Positions 1-5,866 of a stretch of 5,879 nt of DNA are shown here, piece by piece. This DNA is from an uncultured Aquimarina sp. (GTDB lineage Bacteria; Bacteroidota; Bacteroidia; Flavobacteriales; Flavobacteriaceae), in assembly GCA_937958735.1 (NCBI GenBank), contig CALGNG010000346.1, positions 1 to 5,879 on the forward strand, read 5' to 3'. Below the pieces are notes generated by a model. That model was given only the letters and a program-made list of their open reading frames with translations. It had not been told where the DNA came from and did no database searches. Made by a program: the position numbers and the translations under genes. Position 1 is the first letter of the stretch, and every line of letters starts with the position of its first letter.

Positions 1-707
1 AGCATAATCTATTCGTAATAGAAGACAATGCACAAGCAATTGGAGCGGATTATAGGTTTAAAGATGGGACGACAAAAAAAACAGGTACAATTGGTCATAT
101 AGGTTGTACTTCTTTTTTCCCTTCTAAAAATTTGGGATGCTATGGAGATGGAGGGGCTATTTTTACGAATAACGACGATTTAGCACATATCATTAGAGGA
201 ATTGTAAACCATGGGATGTACGAGCGTTACCACCACGATGTAGTAGGGGTAAACTCTCGTCTAGATTCTATCCAAGCAGCGGTTTTATTAGCAAAACTAC
301 CTAAGTTAGACGCTTATAACAAAGCACGTAGAGATGCGGCAATAAAATACAATAAAGCCTTTAAAGGTATAGCAAACATAATAACACCTGCTACACATAC
401 TTCTTGTACGGAGATTTGTGATAATTGCGATTGTCATGTGTTTCATCAATACACCTTGGTAGTTAAAGGGGTCGATAGAGATGCGTTGGTGCAGCACTTA
501 AACAGTAAAGAAATTCCTTGTGGTGTGTATTACCCAATACCATTACATTCGCAAAAAGCATATGTAGACACTAGGTATAACGAGGCAGATTTTCCTGTAA
601 CCAATCAATTAGTTAAAGAAGTAATTTCTTTACCAATGCATACAGAATTGGACGACGAACAGATTAATTTTATAACCAAAACGGTGATTGATTTTTGTAA
701 AGATTAA
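1..707 (+). CDS. DegT/DnrJ/EryC1/StrS sugar aminotransferase, WbpE/WlbC-like (5'-partial)
   Basis: A PLP-dependent aminotransferase of the DegT/DnrJ/EryC1/StrS family, which converts nucleotide-linked keto-sugars to amino-sugars for surface glycans in the cytoplasm. The reading frame is open from base 3, so the gene starts outside the window. Some 234 residues are present; about 145 N-terminal residues are missing if the protein has the usual 370-380. Visible motifs, in fragment numbering, are EDNAQAIGA (Asp8 and Gln11, cofactor contacts), SFFPSKNLGCYGDGGA with the Schiff-base Lys42 (bases 126-128), GVNSRLDSIQAA (Asn84, Arg86), and the C-terminal YYPIPLHSQKAY. The Lys-to-Arg spacing of 44 equals that of Pseudomonas WbpE (Lys185, Arg229), and the segment around the lysine is WbpE-like. 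This suggests a UDP-3-keto-GlcNAcA aminotransferase, but the exact substrate is inferred. An unusual cluster of four cysteines lies at residues 135-144. The gene probably ends a polysaccharide cluster to the left. Family call is firm; substrate is not. Confidence 0.93.
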   Translation, partial: HNLFVIEDNAQAIGADYRFKDGTTKKTGTIGHIGCTSFFPSKNLGCYGDGGAIFTNNDDLAHIIRGIVNHGMYERYHHDVVGVNSRLDSIQAAVLLAKLPKLDAYNKARRDAAIKYNKAFKGIANIITPATHTSCTEICDNCDCHVFHQYTLVVKGVDRDALVQHLNSKEIPCGVYYPIPLHSQKAYVDTRYNEADFPVTNQLVKEVISLPMHTELDDEQINFITKTVIDFCKD

Positions 708-837
708 TTATTGCTATTATATAAAAGAAGAAAAATTAGTTAACTACGGTAATTGAGAGAAACTTCGTTTAAAATAATTAAGTTTAAAAAATGTAAGAGT
801 ATTATTTAGTTTTAGGTTTCAAAAGTAAATTTTAATT
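708..837. other. Intergenic gap without a recognised signal
   Basis: This is 130 bases of AT-rich sequence between the aminotransferase stop and the next gene. I see no strong hairpin followed by a T-run after the aminotransferase and no full TAnnTTTG element. The nearest promoter-like match, TAAATTTT, is too close to the start codon at 838 to be convincing. A few short self-complementary runs (for example AAAC-TTC-GTTT) are of the kind expected by chance at this composition. Whether the small gene has its own promoter cannot be decided by eye. Confidence 0.5.
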
Positions 838-1137
838 ATGAAGACTATGTATCTTTTAATTGTTATAGCCGTAGTACTAGGTGTTTTTTTGTTTATTAAA
901 ATAGACTCCAAAGACAGAAAGGCAAGAAAAGAGGCAGAGAGGGTAACCGCTACGGTTGTGGATTTAAGATGTAAGCAGCGATTAAAAGGAGATAAAAGTA
1001 TTTTAAAGCTTAGTTATAACTCTAAACAGTACTCCTTGTTTTTAAAAAAAGAAAAGGACTGTAAAAAGTTTAAACATAACCAAAAAGTTACCGCATACTA
1101 TTCCAAAACTTTCGATAAGCTGTTTCTGGACAATTAA
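838..1137 (+). CDS. Small single-span membrane protein, DUF3592-like
   Basis: A 99-residue protein of unknown function. Residues 5-20 form one hydrophobic membrane segment. A strongly basic stretch follows (about 21-35, KIDSKDRKARK), then a soluble domain of about 60 residues rich in alternating polar and hydrophobic residues (ATVVDLRC, ILKLSYNSKQYSL, KVTAYYSKTFDKLFL). That layout, with a 'T-x-V' strand, a 'Y-x-x-x-x-K-x-Y' strand and a final 'V-x-A-Y-Y' strand, resembles DUF3592 proteins, small beta domains attached to membrane spans. The resemblance is by eye and tentative. Two cysteines (45 and 75) sit in the soluble part. Basic residues after the span suggest a cytoplasmic C-terminus. ATG at 838 is chosen; ATG at 847 (Met4) is an alternative that keeps the span. 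It is flanked by a 130-base gap and by a strong terminator, so it may be monocistronic. High lysine content fits the AT-rich host. Confidence 0.75.
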   Translation: MKTMYLLIVIAVVLGVFLFIKIDSKDRKARKEAERVTATVVDLRCKQRLKGDKSILKLSYNSKQYSLFLKKEKDCKKFKHNQKVTAYYSKTFDKLFLDN

Positions 1138-1195
1138 AACAAAAAATTAACACTTAAAAGCAACTGCTTTTAAGTGTTAATTTTTTGTTTTTTTT
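1136..1195 (+). terminator. Long perfect hairpin terminator after the small membrane protein gene
   Basis: Bases 1140-1161 are perfectly complementary to 1166-1187, a 22-bp stem with the 4-base loop AACT. Four more A-T pairs at the base (1136-1139 with 1188-1191) extend it to 26 bp and reach into the TAA stop codon at 1135-1137. The right arm runs directly into a T-rich tail (to 1195). This is the layout of an intrinsic terminator. The stem is longer than most and contains few G-C pairs. Confidence 0.88.
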
Positions 1196-1257
1196 AAGAT
1201 ATTTAATATCTTCTAATTGCTTTTTGCAACCTATACTTGTAATTAAAAATAAAAAAT

Positions 1258-2025
1258 ATGAAAAAAACGATAACTACACTAGCTATTAGTGTGTTGGCCA
1301 TTACCTCTAGTATTGCCCAAGACGCAAACAAAATTGTATCGGATATGGTAGAAGCCATAGGGGGTAAACAAAACTATTACAATTTAGCAGATGTTACTTA
1401 CGATATAGAATATATCAACTCTGCGGCACCTATGAATTTTTCGGGAAAAGAAACCTATGTGTTCGATGGAGAATTGTCTTCGGGTATCTATAGTAAGCAT
1501 AGTATATTAGCTCCTAAAGGCGGAAAAGTAGTAGAGGGTTACGACGGAAAAGACGCTTGGGTAAAAATAGATGACCAATTAATTGCCGAAGAAAAGCCTA
1601 ATGGCGTGGCACGTTTTTTAAGAAAAACCAATTACTACTGGTTTTCTATGTTGTTTAAATTACAAGACACAGGAGTAAATTTAGAACATGCTGGAACTAA
1701 AAAAGTAGAAGGTAGGGATTACGATTTAGTAAAAGTTACTTTTGGAGACAAAATTGGTGATGTAAAAGATACTTATGTGTTATATGTAAATCAAAAAACA
1801 AAATTAGTAGATCAGTTTTTATTTACGGTAGAAGGCTTTGGAGTAAAAGAGCCATTTTTAATGAAGTTGAACTACGAAACCATCGACGGTATCCGTATCC
1901 CTTCGGAAAGAACTTATATAGAAGCTAATTGGGATGGAGAAGTTATCGGTAAAACATGGGTTACTACTTATTGGACCAATATTAAATTTGGAACCAATCC
2001 AGCAAAAACATTATTTGTTAAGTAA
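1258..2025 (+). CDS. Exported LolA/LolB-fold-like protein (outer membrane lipoprotein-sorting protein-like)
   Basis: A 255-residue exported protein. It begins with a signal peptide: MKK, a hydrophobic core to about residue 17, then SIA|QD, a typical signal peptidase I site between Ala20 and Gln21. There is no lipobox cysteine, so the mature protein should be soluble in the periplasm or peripherally attached. The mature part starts with 'DANKIVSDMVEAIGG' (22-36), followed by repeated beta strands. These include a segment around residues 126-146 (YYWFSMLFKLQDTGVNLEHAG, with the L-x-D-x-G-V core), then strands ending in 'TYVLYVNQKTKLVDQFLF' and 'DGIRIPSERTYI'. This pattern is that of Bacteroidetes proteins annotated as outer membrane lipoprotein-sorting protein-like, with the half-open beta barrel of LolA/LolB. 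The actual ligand or partner is unknown, and true LolA activity should not be assumed. It is isolated by terminators on both sides. A weak -7-like TATACTTG lies at 1232-1239. The A-rich leader lacks a Shine-Dalgarno site. Confidence 0.85.
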   Translation: MKKTITTLAISVLAITSSIAQDANKIVSDMVEAIGGKQNYYNLADVTYDIEYINSAAPMNFSGKETYVFDGELSSGIYSKHSILAPKGGKVVEGYDGKDAWVKIDDQLIAEEKPNGVARFLRKTNYYWFSMLFKLQDTGVNLEHAGTKKVEGRDYDLVKVTFGDKIGDVKDTYVLYVNQKTKLVDQFLFTVEGFGVKEPFLMKLNYETIDGIRIPSERTYIEANWDGEVIGKTWVTTYWTNIKFGTNPAKTLFVK

Positions 2026-2045
2026 TTAAAAATTCAAATTTTAAT

Positions 2046-2083
2046 AAAAAAAAGGCCATTGATTTTTCAATGGCCTTTTTTTT
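2046..2083 (+). terminator. Intrinsic terminator after the LolA-like gene, possibly bidirectional
   Basis: The GGCCATTGA arm at 2054-2062 pairs with its complement at 2067-2075 around the loop TTTT (2063-2066). An A8 run (2046-2053) on the left and a T8 run (2076-2083) on the right extend the pairing to 17 bp. The GC-rich core plus the T-run is a textbook intrinsic terminator. The A-run means it could also work for transcription on the opposite strand, although no minus-strand gene is seen here. Confidence 0.92.
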
Positions 2084-2141
2084 ATTGCATATTTTAAGAA
2101 AGGTAATTTTTATTATTAAGTACCCTAATAAATTTTAGTTG

Positions 2142-2149
2142 TAACTTTG
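2142..2149 (+). promoter_or_regulatory. Bacteroidetes -7 promoter element of rimO
   Basis: TAACTTTG matches the Bacteroidetes sigma-ABfr -7 consensus TAnnTTTG exactly. It lies 22 bases before the rimO ATG, so a short leader of roughly 15 bases is expected. A -33 TTG at the usual distance is not present; only TTA occurs near 2116. The position just after the upstream terminator supports the call. Confidence 0.7.
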
Positions 2150-2171
2150 CACCACTTTTTACAAACTGGTT

Positions 2172-3476
2172 ATGAGAACGAAAACTTTAAAAAAAAATAA
2201 GATTAATGTAGTAACCTTGGGTTGTTCTAAAAACGTGTACGATTCCGAAGTACTAATGGGGCAATTAAAGGCGAATGGAAAAGAAGTAGTTCACGAAGAG
2301 GAAGGGAATATTGTAGTAATTAATACCTGCGGTTTTATAGCTAATGCTAAAGAAGAATCGGTAAATACTATTTTAGACTTTGTTCAGAAAAAAGAAGAGG
2401 GACTGGTAGATAAAGTATTTGTAACAGGATGCCTTTCGGAGCGCTACAAGCCAGATTTAGAAAAAGAGATTCCAGATGTGGATCAATACTTTGGAACTAC
2501 AGAATTACCACAGTTATTAAAAGTGCTAGAGGCAGATTATAAGCACGAGTTAATAGGAGAGCGTTTAACCACGACCCCTAAAAATTATGCTTATTTAAAA
2601 ATTGCCGAAGGATGCGATCGTCCTTGTTCATTCTGTGCCATTCCTATAATGCGAGGTAAGCACAAATCTACACCTATAGAAGATCTAGTAACAGAAGCAG
2701 AAAAATTAGCTGCAAATGGAGTAAAAGAATTAGTGTTAATAGCACAGGATCTTACCTATTATGGATTAGATATTTATAAAGAACGCCGTTTAGCAGGGTT
2801 GTTAAAAGAGTTGGTAAAAGTAGAGGGGGTCGAATGGATTCGTTTACATTATGCTTTTCCTACGGGATTTCCAATGGAGGTTTTAGATTTAATGCGAGAA
2901 GAGCCTAAGATTTGTAATTATATAGATATACCATTACAACATATAGCAGATCCGATATTAAAATCGATGCGTAGAGGGACAACAAAAGCCAAGACAACTA
3001 AATTACTACAAGACTTTAGGGCGGCAGTTCCCGAAATGGCCATTCGTACCACTTTAATTGTAGGGTATCCAGGAGAAACGCAAGAGGATTTTGAAACCTT
3101 AAGAGAATGGGTTAGAGAAATGCGTTTCGAACGTTTAGGATGTTTTACCTACAGCCACGAAGAAAATACTCACGCCTATAATTTAGAAGACGATGTGCCA
3201 GAAGATGTAAAAATGGCACGTGTTAACGAGATTATGGATATTCAATCTCATATTTCTTGGGAATTGAATCAACAAAAAATAGGAAAGACATTTAAGTGTG
3301 TTATCGATCGTAAAGAGGGAGATCATTTTATAGGTCGTACCGAGTTTGATTCGCCAGATGTAGATAATGAAGTGTTAATAGATGCCTCTAAATATTATTT
3401 AAAGACAGGAGAATACGTAGATATCGAAATTTTCGATGCAGCGGATTTTGACCTTTTTGGAATCCCTGTAAAATAA
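2172..3476 (+). CDS. rimO: Ribosomal protein uS12 methylthiotransferase RimO
   Basis: RimO is a radical-SAM enzyme that adds a methylthio group to the beta-carbon of the conserved aspartate of ribosomal protein uS12 (Asp88 in E. coli numbering). The 434-residue length fits the family (E. coli about 441). The N-terminal methylthiotransferase domain carries the three cysteines for the auxiliary 4Fe-4S cluster: Cys18 in VVTLGCSKN, Cys53 in INTCGF and Cys87 in VTGCLSE. The radical-SAM domain, about 135-365, has the C-x3-C-x2-C motif CDRPCSFC (Cys148, 152, 155), followed by HYAFPTGFP, IPLQH, SMRRG and TLIVGYPGET. A C-terminal TRAM domain (about 367-434) contains GRTEFDSPDVDNEVLI, a RimO-type signature that separates it from the tRNA enzymes MiaB and MtaB. 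ATG at 2172 lies 22 bases after a -7 element. It is probably a single-gene unit between two hairpins. In many flavobacteria I recall ftsY just upstream; here a LolA-like gene is there instead. No key residue is missing. Confidence 0.97.
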   Translation: MRTKTLKKNKINVVTLGCSKNVYDSEVLMGQLKANGKEVVHEEEGNIVVINTCGFIANAKEESVNTILDFVQKKEEGLVDKVFVTGCLSERYKPDLEKEIPDVDQYFGTTELPQLLKVLEADYKHELIGERLTTTPKNYAYLKIAEGCDRPCSFCAIPIMRGKHKSTPIEDLVTEAEKLAANGVKELVLIAQDLTYYGLDIYKERRLAGLLKELVKVEGVEWIRLHYAFPTGFPMEVLDLMREEPKICNYIDIPLQHIADPILKSMRRGTTKAKTTKLLQDFRAAVPEMAIRTTLIVGYPGETQEDFETLREWVREMRFERLGCFTYSHEENTHAYNLEDDVPEDVKMARVNEIMDIQSHISWELNQQKIGKTFKCVIDRKEGDHFIGRTEFDSPDVDNEVLIDASKYYLKTGEYVDIEIFDAADFDLFGIPVK

Positions 3477-3552
3477 TAATTACACAGTAGAACGATTTTA
3501 AATATACTGATTTACTGTATAATAGTTAGAAAAAGTTGATTTTTTGAAATAG

Positions 3553-3597
3553 AATATGTTAATTAGCTATTGTTAGCTAGTTAACATATTTTGTTTT
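3553..3597 (+). terminator. AT-rich hairpin and T-tract after rimO, running into the next start codon
   Basis: Bases 3553-3569 pair with 3574-3590 (17 positions, one G-T wobble at 3563/3580) around the loop TTGT. The right arm is followed by TTGTTTTG (3589-3597 is almost all T). This is an intrinsic-terminator layout about 75 bases after the rimO stop. The T-tract contains the TTG used as start of the next gene, so the element could instead act on that gene's expression. It is also close to an 8-bp-plus palindrome that could bind a dimeric regulator; I cannot separate these by eye. Confidence 0.65.
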
Positions 3598-4297
3598 GAG
3601 AGAAAAGTATGCTATTTACACTTATTTTATAGCAGCAATTATTGCTTATGTCTTTTTATGCTGTGATCTTAAATTATTTTCTTCGATAGCTAGGGTGTTT
3701 GGGGTAGTTGTATTGATGCATGCCTTTTATGTTAATAGCAAATGGCGTTCTCCATTATTTTATATAAGTATATTCTTTTCGACCATTTTAGAAGTCATGA
3801 TTATTTATGACGCAGAGGACGATAAGTACCCTTTTATGGTGATTACTTTTGTATACTATTGGCTAATATTTTTCTTAATTAAAAAAAATATAAAAGCCCC
3901 AAGTAATAAAGCTGTAAGTAGAGGCTCTATCCCTGTAATTGTGACTGTATTATTTGTGTTGTATTTAGTTATAAGTGTATTTGTTATTATTTTTAAAGAT
4001 ATTAAGAACGAATATGTTTTTCCTGTAATCAATACAATAGTTTTTTTAACTGTAGTATTCTATATGGGATACCAATACATAGCTAAAAAAACGATTCGCA
4101 ATTTTTGGTTATTACTAACCATGATATCGTTTATTATTAACTTTATAGTGGTAATTTTAGAAGCAATGGTGGTTTCGTCTATTTTCTTATTAGGTCTAAT
4201 TTTTATTTTCGAAGTAGCCTCGCATTATTTTATATATAATTTTTTGTTAACTCCTGAAAATGAGTTAGCAGAAGGAGGAGAGGATAATTATCTTTAA
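3596..4297 (+). CDS. Polytopic membrane protein of unknown function (apparent TTG start)
   Basis: I do not recognise this 233-residue integral membrane protein. About eight hydrophobic segments are visible, near residues 7-23, 31-46, 54-71, 79-95, 112-133, 141-161, 169-189 and 193-217. Short loops separate them; one is acidic (YDAEDDKYP, 71-79) and the others basic (KKNIKAPSNKAVSRG, KKTIRN). It ends in an acidic tail, ENELAEGGEDNYL. Size and span number recall YhhN/TMEM86-type (lysoplasmalogenase-like) proteins, but I cannot point to a diagnostic motif, so no function is given. No in-frame ATG exists between the upstream stop (TAG, 3578-3580) and residue 41 (ATG at 3716). TTG at 3596 is therefore the only start seen that keeps the first membrane span. 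That TTG lies in the T-tract of a hairpin. No clear promoter element was found. Membrane-protein nature is firm; start and function are not. Confidence 0.72.
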   Translation: MREKYAIYTYFIAAIIAYVFLCCDLKLFSSIARVFGVVVLMHAFYVNSKWRSPLFYISIFFSTILEVMIIYDAEDDKYPFMVITFVYYWLIFFLIKKNIKAPSNKAVSRGSIPVIVTVLFVLYLVISVFVIIFKDIKNEYVFPVINTIVFLTVVFYMGYQYIAKKTIRNFWLLLTMISFIINFIVVILEAMVVSSIFLLGLIFIFEVASHYFIYNFLLTPENELAEGGEDNYL

Positions 4298-4429
4298 TGG
4301 ATAAGCCTGTGATATAACTATTTTTTTTCTTCCTGTATTAGTAATAGAAATTAGGGAGGGTTAGTTTTCTTTTCAAAAAACAAGAAAAACAAGTAATTCT
4401 TTAGTTGTTTTTAAGATTATTCAGTGCGC
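4298..4429. other. Intergenic stretch with weak hairpin candidates only
   Basis: After the membrane-protein stop there is a T8 run (4321-4328) with no good stem before it. A 7-bp imperfect stem (4328-4334 with 4353-4359, two G-T pairs) encloses the small palindrome TATTA-G-TAATA. AAAAACAA at 4385-4392 can pair with TTGTTTTT at 4405-4412. Either could be a weak terminator for the upstream gene; none is convincing alone. Confidence 0.4.
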
Positions 4430-4456
4430 TTGTGACTTACAAAATAACTACATTTG
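4430..4456 (+). promoter_or_regulatory. Bacteroidetes promoter for the DUF6913-like gene and dapA
   Basis: TACATTTG at 4449-4456 is an exact match to the -7 consensus TAnnTTTG. TTG at 4430-4432 (GCTTGTG) fits the -33 element with a 16-base spacer, slightly short of the usual range. Transcription would start near 4462-4464, leaving a leader of about 12-15 bases before the ATG at 4476. It is the best complete promoter in the window. Confidence 0.75.
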
Positions 4457-4475
4457 CAAACCATTTTAAGAATCT

Positions 4476-5000
4476 ATGTTTAAAGGTTTAAGGAATAAAT
4501 CCATTATAAAATCAATTGATTCGCAAATTAAAAAACGCGAAGCATATAATAGTGTCATAAAATTGAGCCAATTAGCGGTGTTAATTGATGCAAGAAAAGA
4601 TATAGATGTTTTTTCTATTGTAAAATTAGCCGATAAGTTAGGAGTAAAATCCAATCAATTACAAATAATGGGTTTTAAAGATCTTAAAGCGAATATAGAG
4701 GAGCAAGATGGAGGACATACTCATTATTTTGATGAAAAAATGGTGAATTATTCAGGAGGTTTTAAATCAAAATCGTTAAACGGTTTTGTGGAAAAATCTT
4801 ATGATGTTCTAATTAATTTTTACGAAGAAGACCATAAGGTAATGAATCTTGTAGCAGCTTCTTCTAAAGCGAAGTTTAAAGTAGGCTTCGCCTCTGTAGA
4901 TAATAGAATTAACGATTTGGTGATAGGTACACCAGCTAATAACACCGATTTGTTTATTAGTGAGTTAAAAAAATACCTAAAAATTTTAAATATAATATGA
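4476..5000 (+). CDS. DUF6913-like conserved flavobacterial protein upstream of dapA
   Basis: A 174-residue protein without signal peptide or membrane span, so probably cytoplasmic. It has a basic N-terminus (MFKGLRNKSIIKSI, then QIKKREAY). A predicted alpha/beta fold follows, with strands such as QLAVLIDA (about 32-39), NQLQIMGF (60-67), YDVLINFY (109-116), AKFKVGFAS (132-140) and DLVIGT (147-152). The segment KFKVGFASVDNRINDLVIG is what I associate with DUF6913, a family of unknown function that in flavobacteria sits directly before dapA. The family name is from memory and moderately sure. Its stop overlaps the dapA start as ATGA (4997-5000), so the two are almost certainly co-transcribed and translationally coupled. 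The -33/-7 promoter just upstream serves both. Its role may relate to lysine/diaminopimelate synthesis or simply be shared expression; neither is shown by sequence. No catalytic motif is visible. Confidence 0.85.
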   Translation: MFKGLRNKSIIKSIDSQIKKREAYNSVIKLSQLAVLIDARKDIDVFSIVKLADKLGVKSNQLQIMGFKDLKANIEEQDGGHTHYFDEKMVNYSGGFKSKSLNGFVEKSYDVLINFYEEDHKVMNLVAASSKAKFKVGFASVDNRINDLVIGTPANNTDLFISELKKYLKILNII

Positions 5001-5866
5001 GTCACTTTTTAGTTGGAACAGGCGTAGCGTTAGTAACACCATTTACAATTTCCGGAGCGGTAGACTTTGATGGACTTACTAGCTTAGTAAATTATAACAT
5101 TGATGGAGGTGTTGAATATCTTGTAGTTTTAGGAACTACAGGAGAATCTGTAACATTATCTAAAGAAGAGAAACAGCAGGTAATAGATCATATTATAAAA
5201 ATTAATAATAAACGGGTTCCATTGGTTTTGGGAGTTGGAGGAAATAATACCCAGGCGGTAGCAAAAGAAGCTTCTAATGTAAATTCGGAAGATTTTGATG
5301 CGATACTTTCTGTAGTTCCTATGTATAATAAGCCAAGCCAAGAAGGAATTTTTAGACATTATACCGCTATTGCGGAAGCAGCTTCGTTACCAGTACTAAT
5401 TTACAATGTACCTGGAAGAACAGGTGTAAATATGACGGTAGCAACCACTTTACGTTTAGCAGCGGTAGACAATATTATAGGTGTTAAAGAAGCAACAGGG
5501 GATATTACCCAGGTATTACAAATATTAAAAGATGCTCCTAAAGGTTTTTATGTTATTTCTGGCGACGATATGTTAGCATTGCCATTGGTAACAGCAGGAG
5601 GACATGGGGTAATTACTGTAGTAGGACAAGCTTACCCTAAAAAGTTTTCTGAGATGATTCGTTTAGGTTTACAGGAAGAAAATAAGAAAGCCTATAATAT
5701 CCATTATTCTTTAGTAGATATTACCGAGTATGCTTTTGAAGAAGGTAATCCAGTAGGGATTAAAGCTATCTTAGATAAATTAAATATTTGTGGATCTACA
5801 GTGCGTTTGCCTTTGATAGAAGCTACAGATAGTTTAAAAAGTAAAATAGCAAATTTTAATGTCTAA
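4997..5866 (+). CDS. dapA: 4-hydroxy-tetrahydrodipicolinate synthase DapA
   Basis: DapA condenses pyruvate with L-aspartate-4-semialdehyde to 4-hydroxy-tetrahydrodipicolinate, the first committed step to diaminopimelate (peptidoglycan) and lysine, in the cytoplasm. The 289-residue protein is full length (E. coli 292) and a TIM-barrel class I aldolase. Its active site is intact: GTTGE with Thr47 and Thr48, Tyr110 in VPMYNKPSQEG (the residue donated across the dimer), Tyr136 and Arg141 in YNVPGRTG, and Schiff-base Lys164 in GVKEATGD (bases 5486-5488). All are offset by 3 from E. coli Thr44, Tyr107, Tyr133, Arg138 and Lys161. Presence of Arg141 and the DapA motifs argues against N-acetylneuraminate lyase or KDG aldolase relatives. 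By the same offset, E. coli lysine-site residues His53, His56, Glu84 and Tyr106 become Lys56, Lys59, Ala87 and Met109, hinting at little feedback inhibition by lysine. ATG at 4997 overlaps the upstream stop, so translation is coupled. No strong terminator follows within the window. Confidence 0.97.
   Translation: MSHFLVGTGVALVTPFTISGAVDFDGLTSLVNYNIDGGVEYLVVLGTTGESVTLSKEEKQQVIDHIIKINNKRVPLVLGVGGNNTQAVAKEASNVNSEDFDAILSVVPMYNKPSQEGIFRHYTAIAEAASLPVLIYNVPGRTGVNMTVATTLRLAAVDNIIGVKEATGDITQVLQILKDAPKGFYVISGDDMLALPLVTAGGHGVITVVGQAYPKKFSEMIRLGLQEENKKAYNIHYSLVDITEYAFEEGNPVGIKAILDKLNICGSTVRLPLIEATDSLKSKIANFNV

Noticed and set aside
306..497. Minus-strand open frame of 63 codons inside the aminotransferase gene
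   Set aside because: It lies wholly within a gene with clear family motifs and has no recognisable protein features; it is a shadow frame.
1217..1239. Promoter-like TTG (1217-1219) and TATACTTG (1232-1239) before the LolA-like gene
   Set aside because: The -7 match has one mismatch and the 12-base spacer is too short for a Bacteroidetes promoter, so it is mentioned with the gene but not called.
3484..3518. ACAGTA / TACTGT inverted repeat just after rimO as an operator
   Set aside because: Six-base arms 23 bases apart are expected often in such AT-rich DNA.
3556..3576. Six-codon frame M-L-I-S-Y-C-stop within the hairpin after rimO, as a leader peptide
   Set aside because: It is short, has no ribosome-binding context and is not enriched in any one amino acid; it falls in the hairpin by chance.
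4466..4654. Minus-strand open frames within the DUF6913-like gene (also 4820-5005)
   Set aside because: They are opposite a conserved coding frame with a good promoter, and carry no motif, promoter or leader of their own.
5156..5359. Minus-strand open frame of 67 codons inside dapA
   Set aside because: It is complementary to the conserved DapA core; composition explains the open frame.
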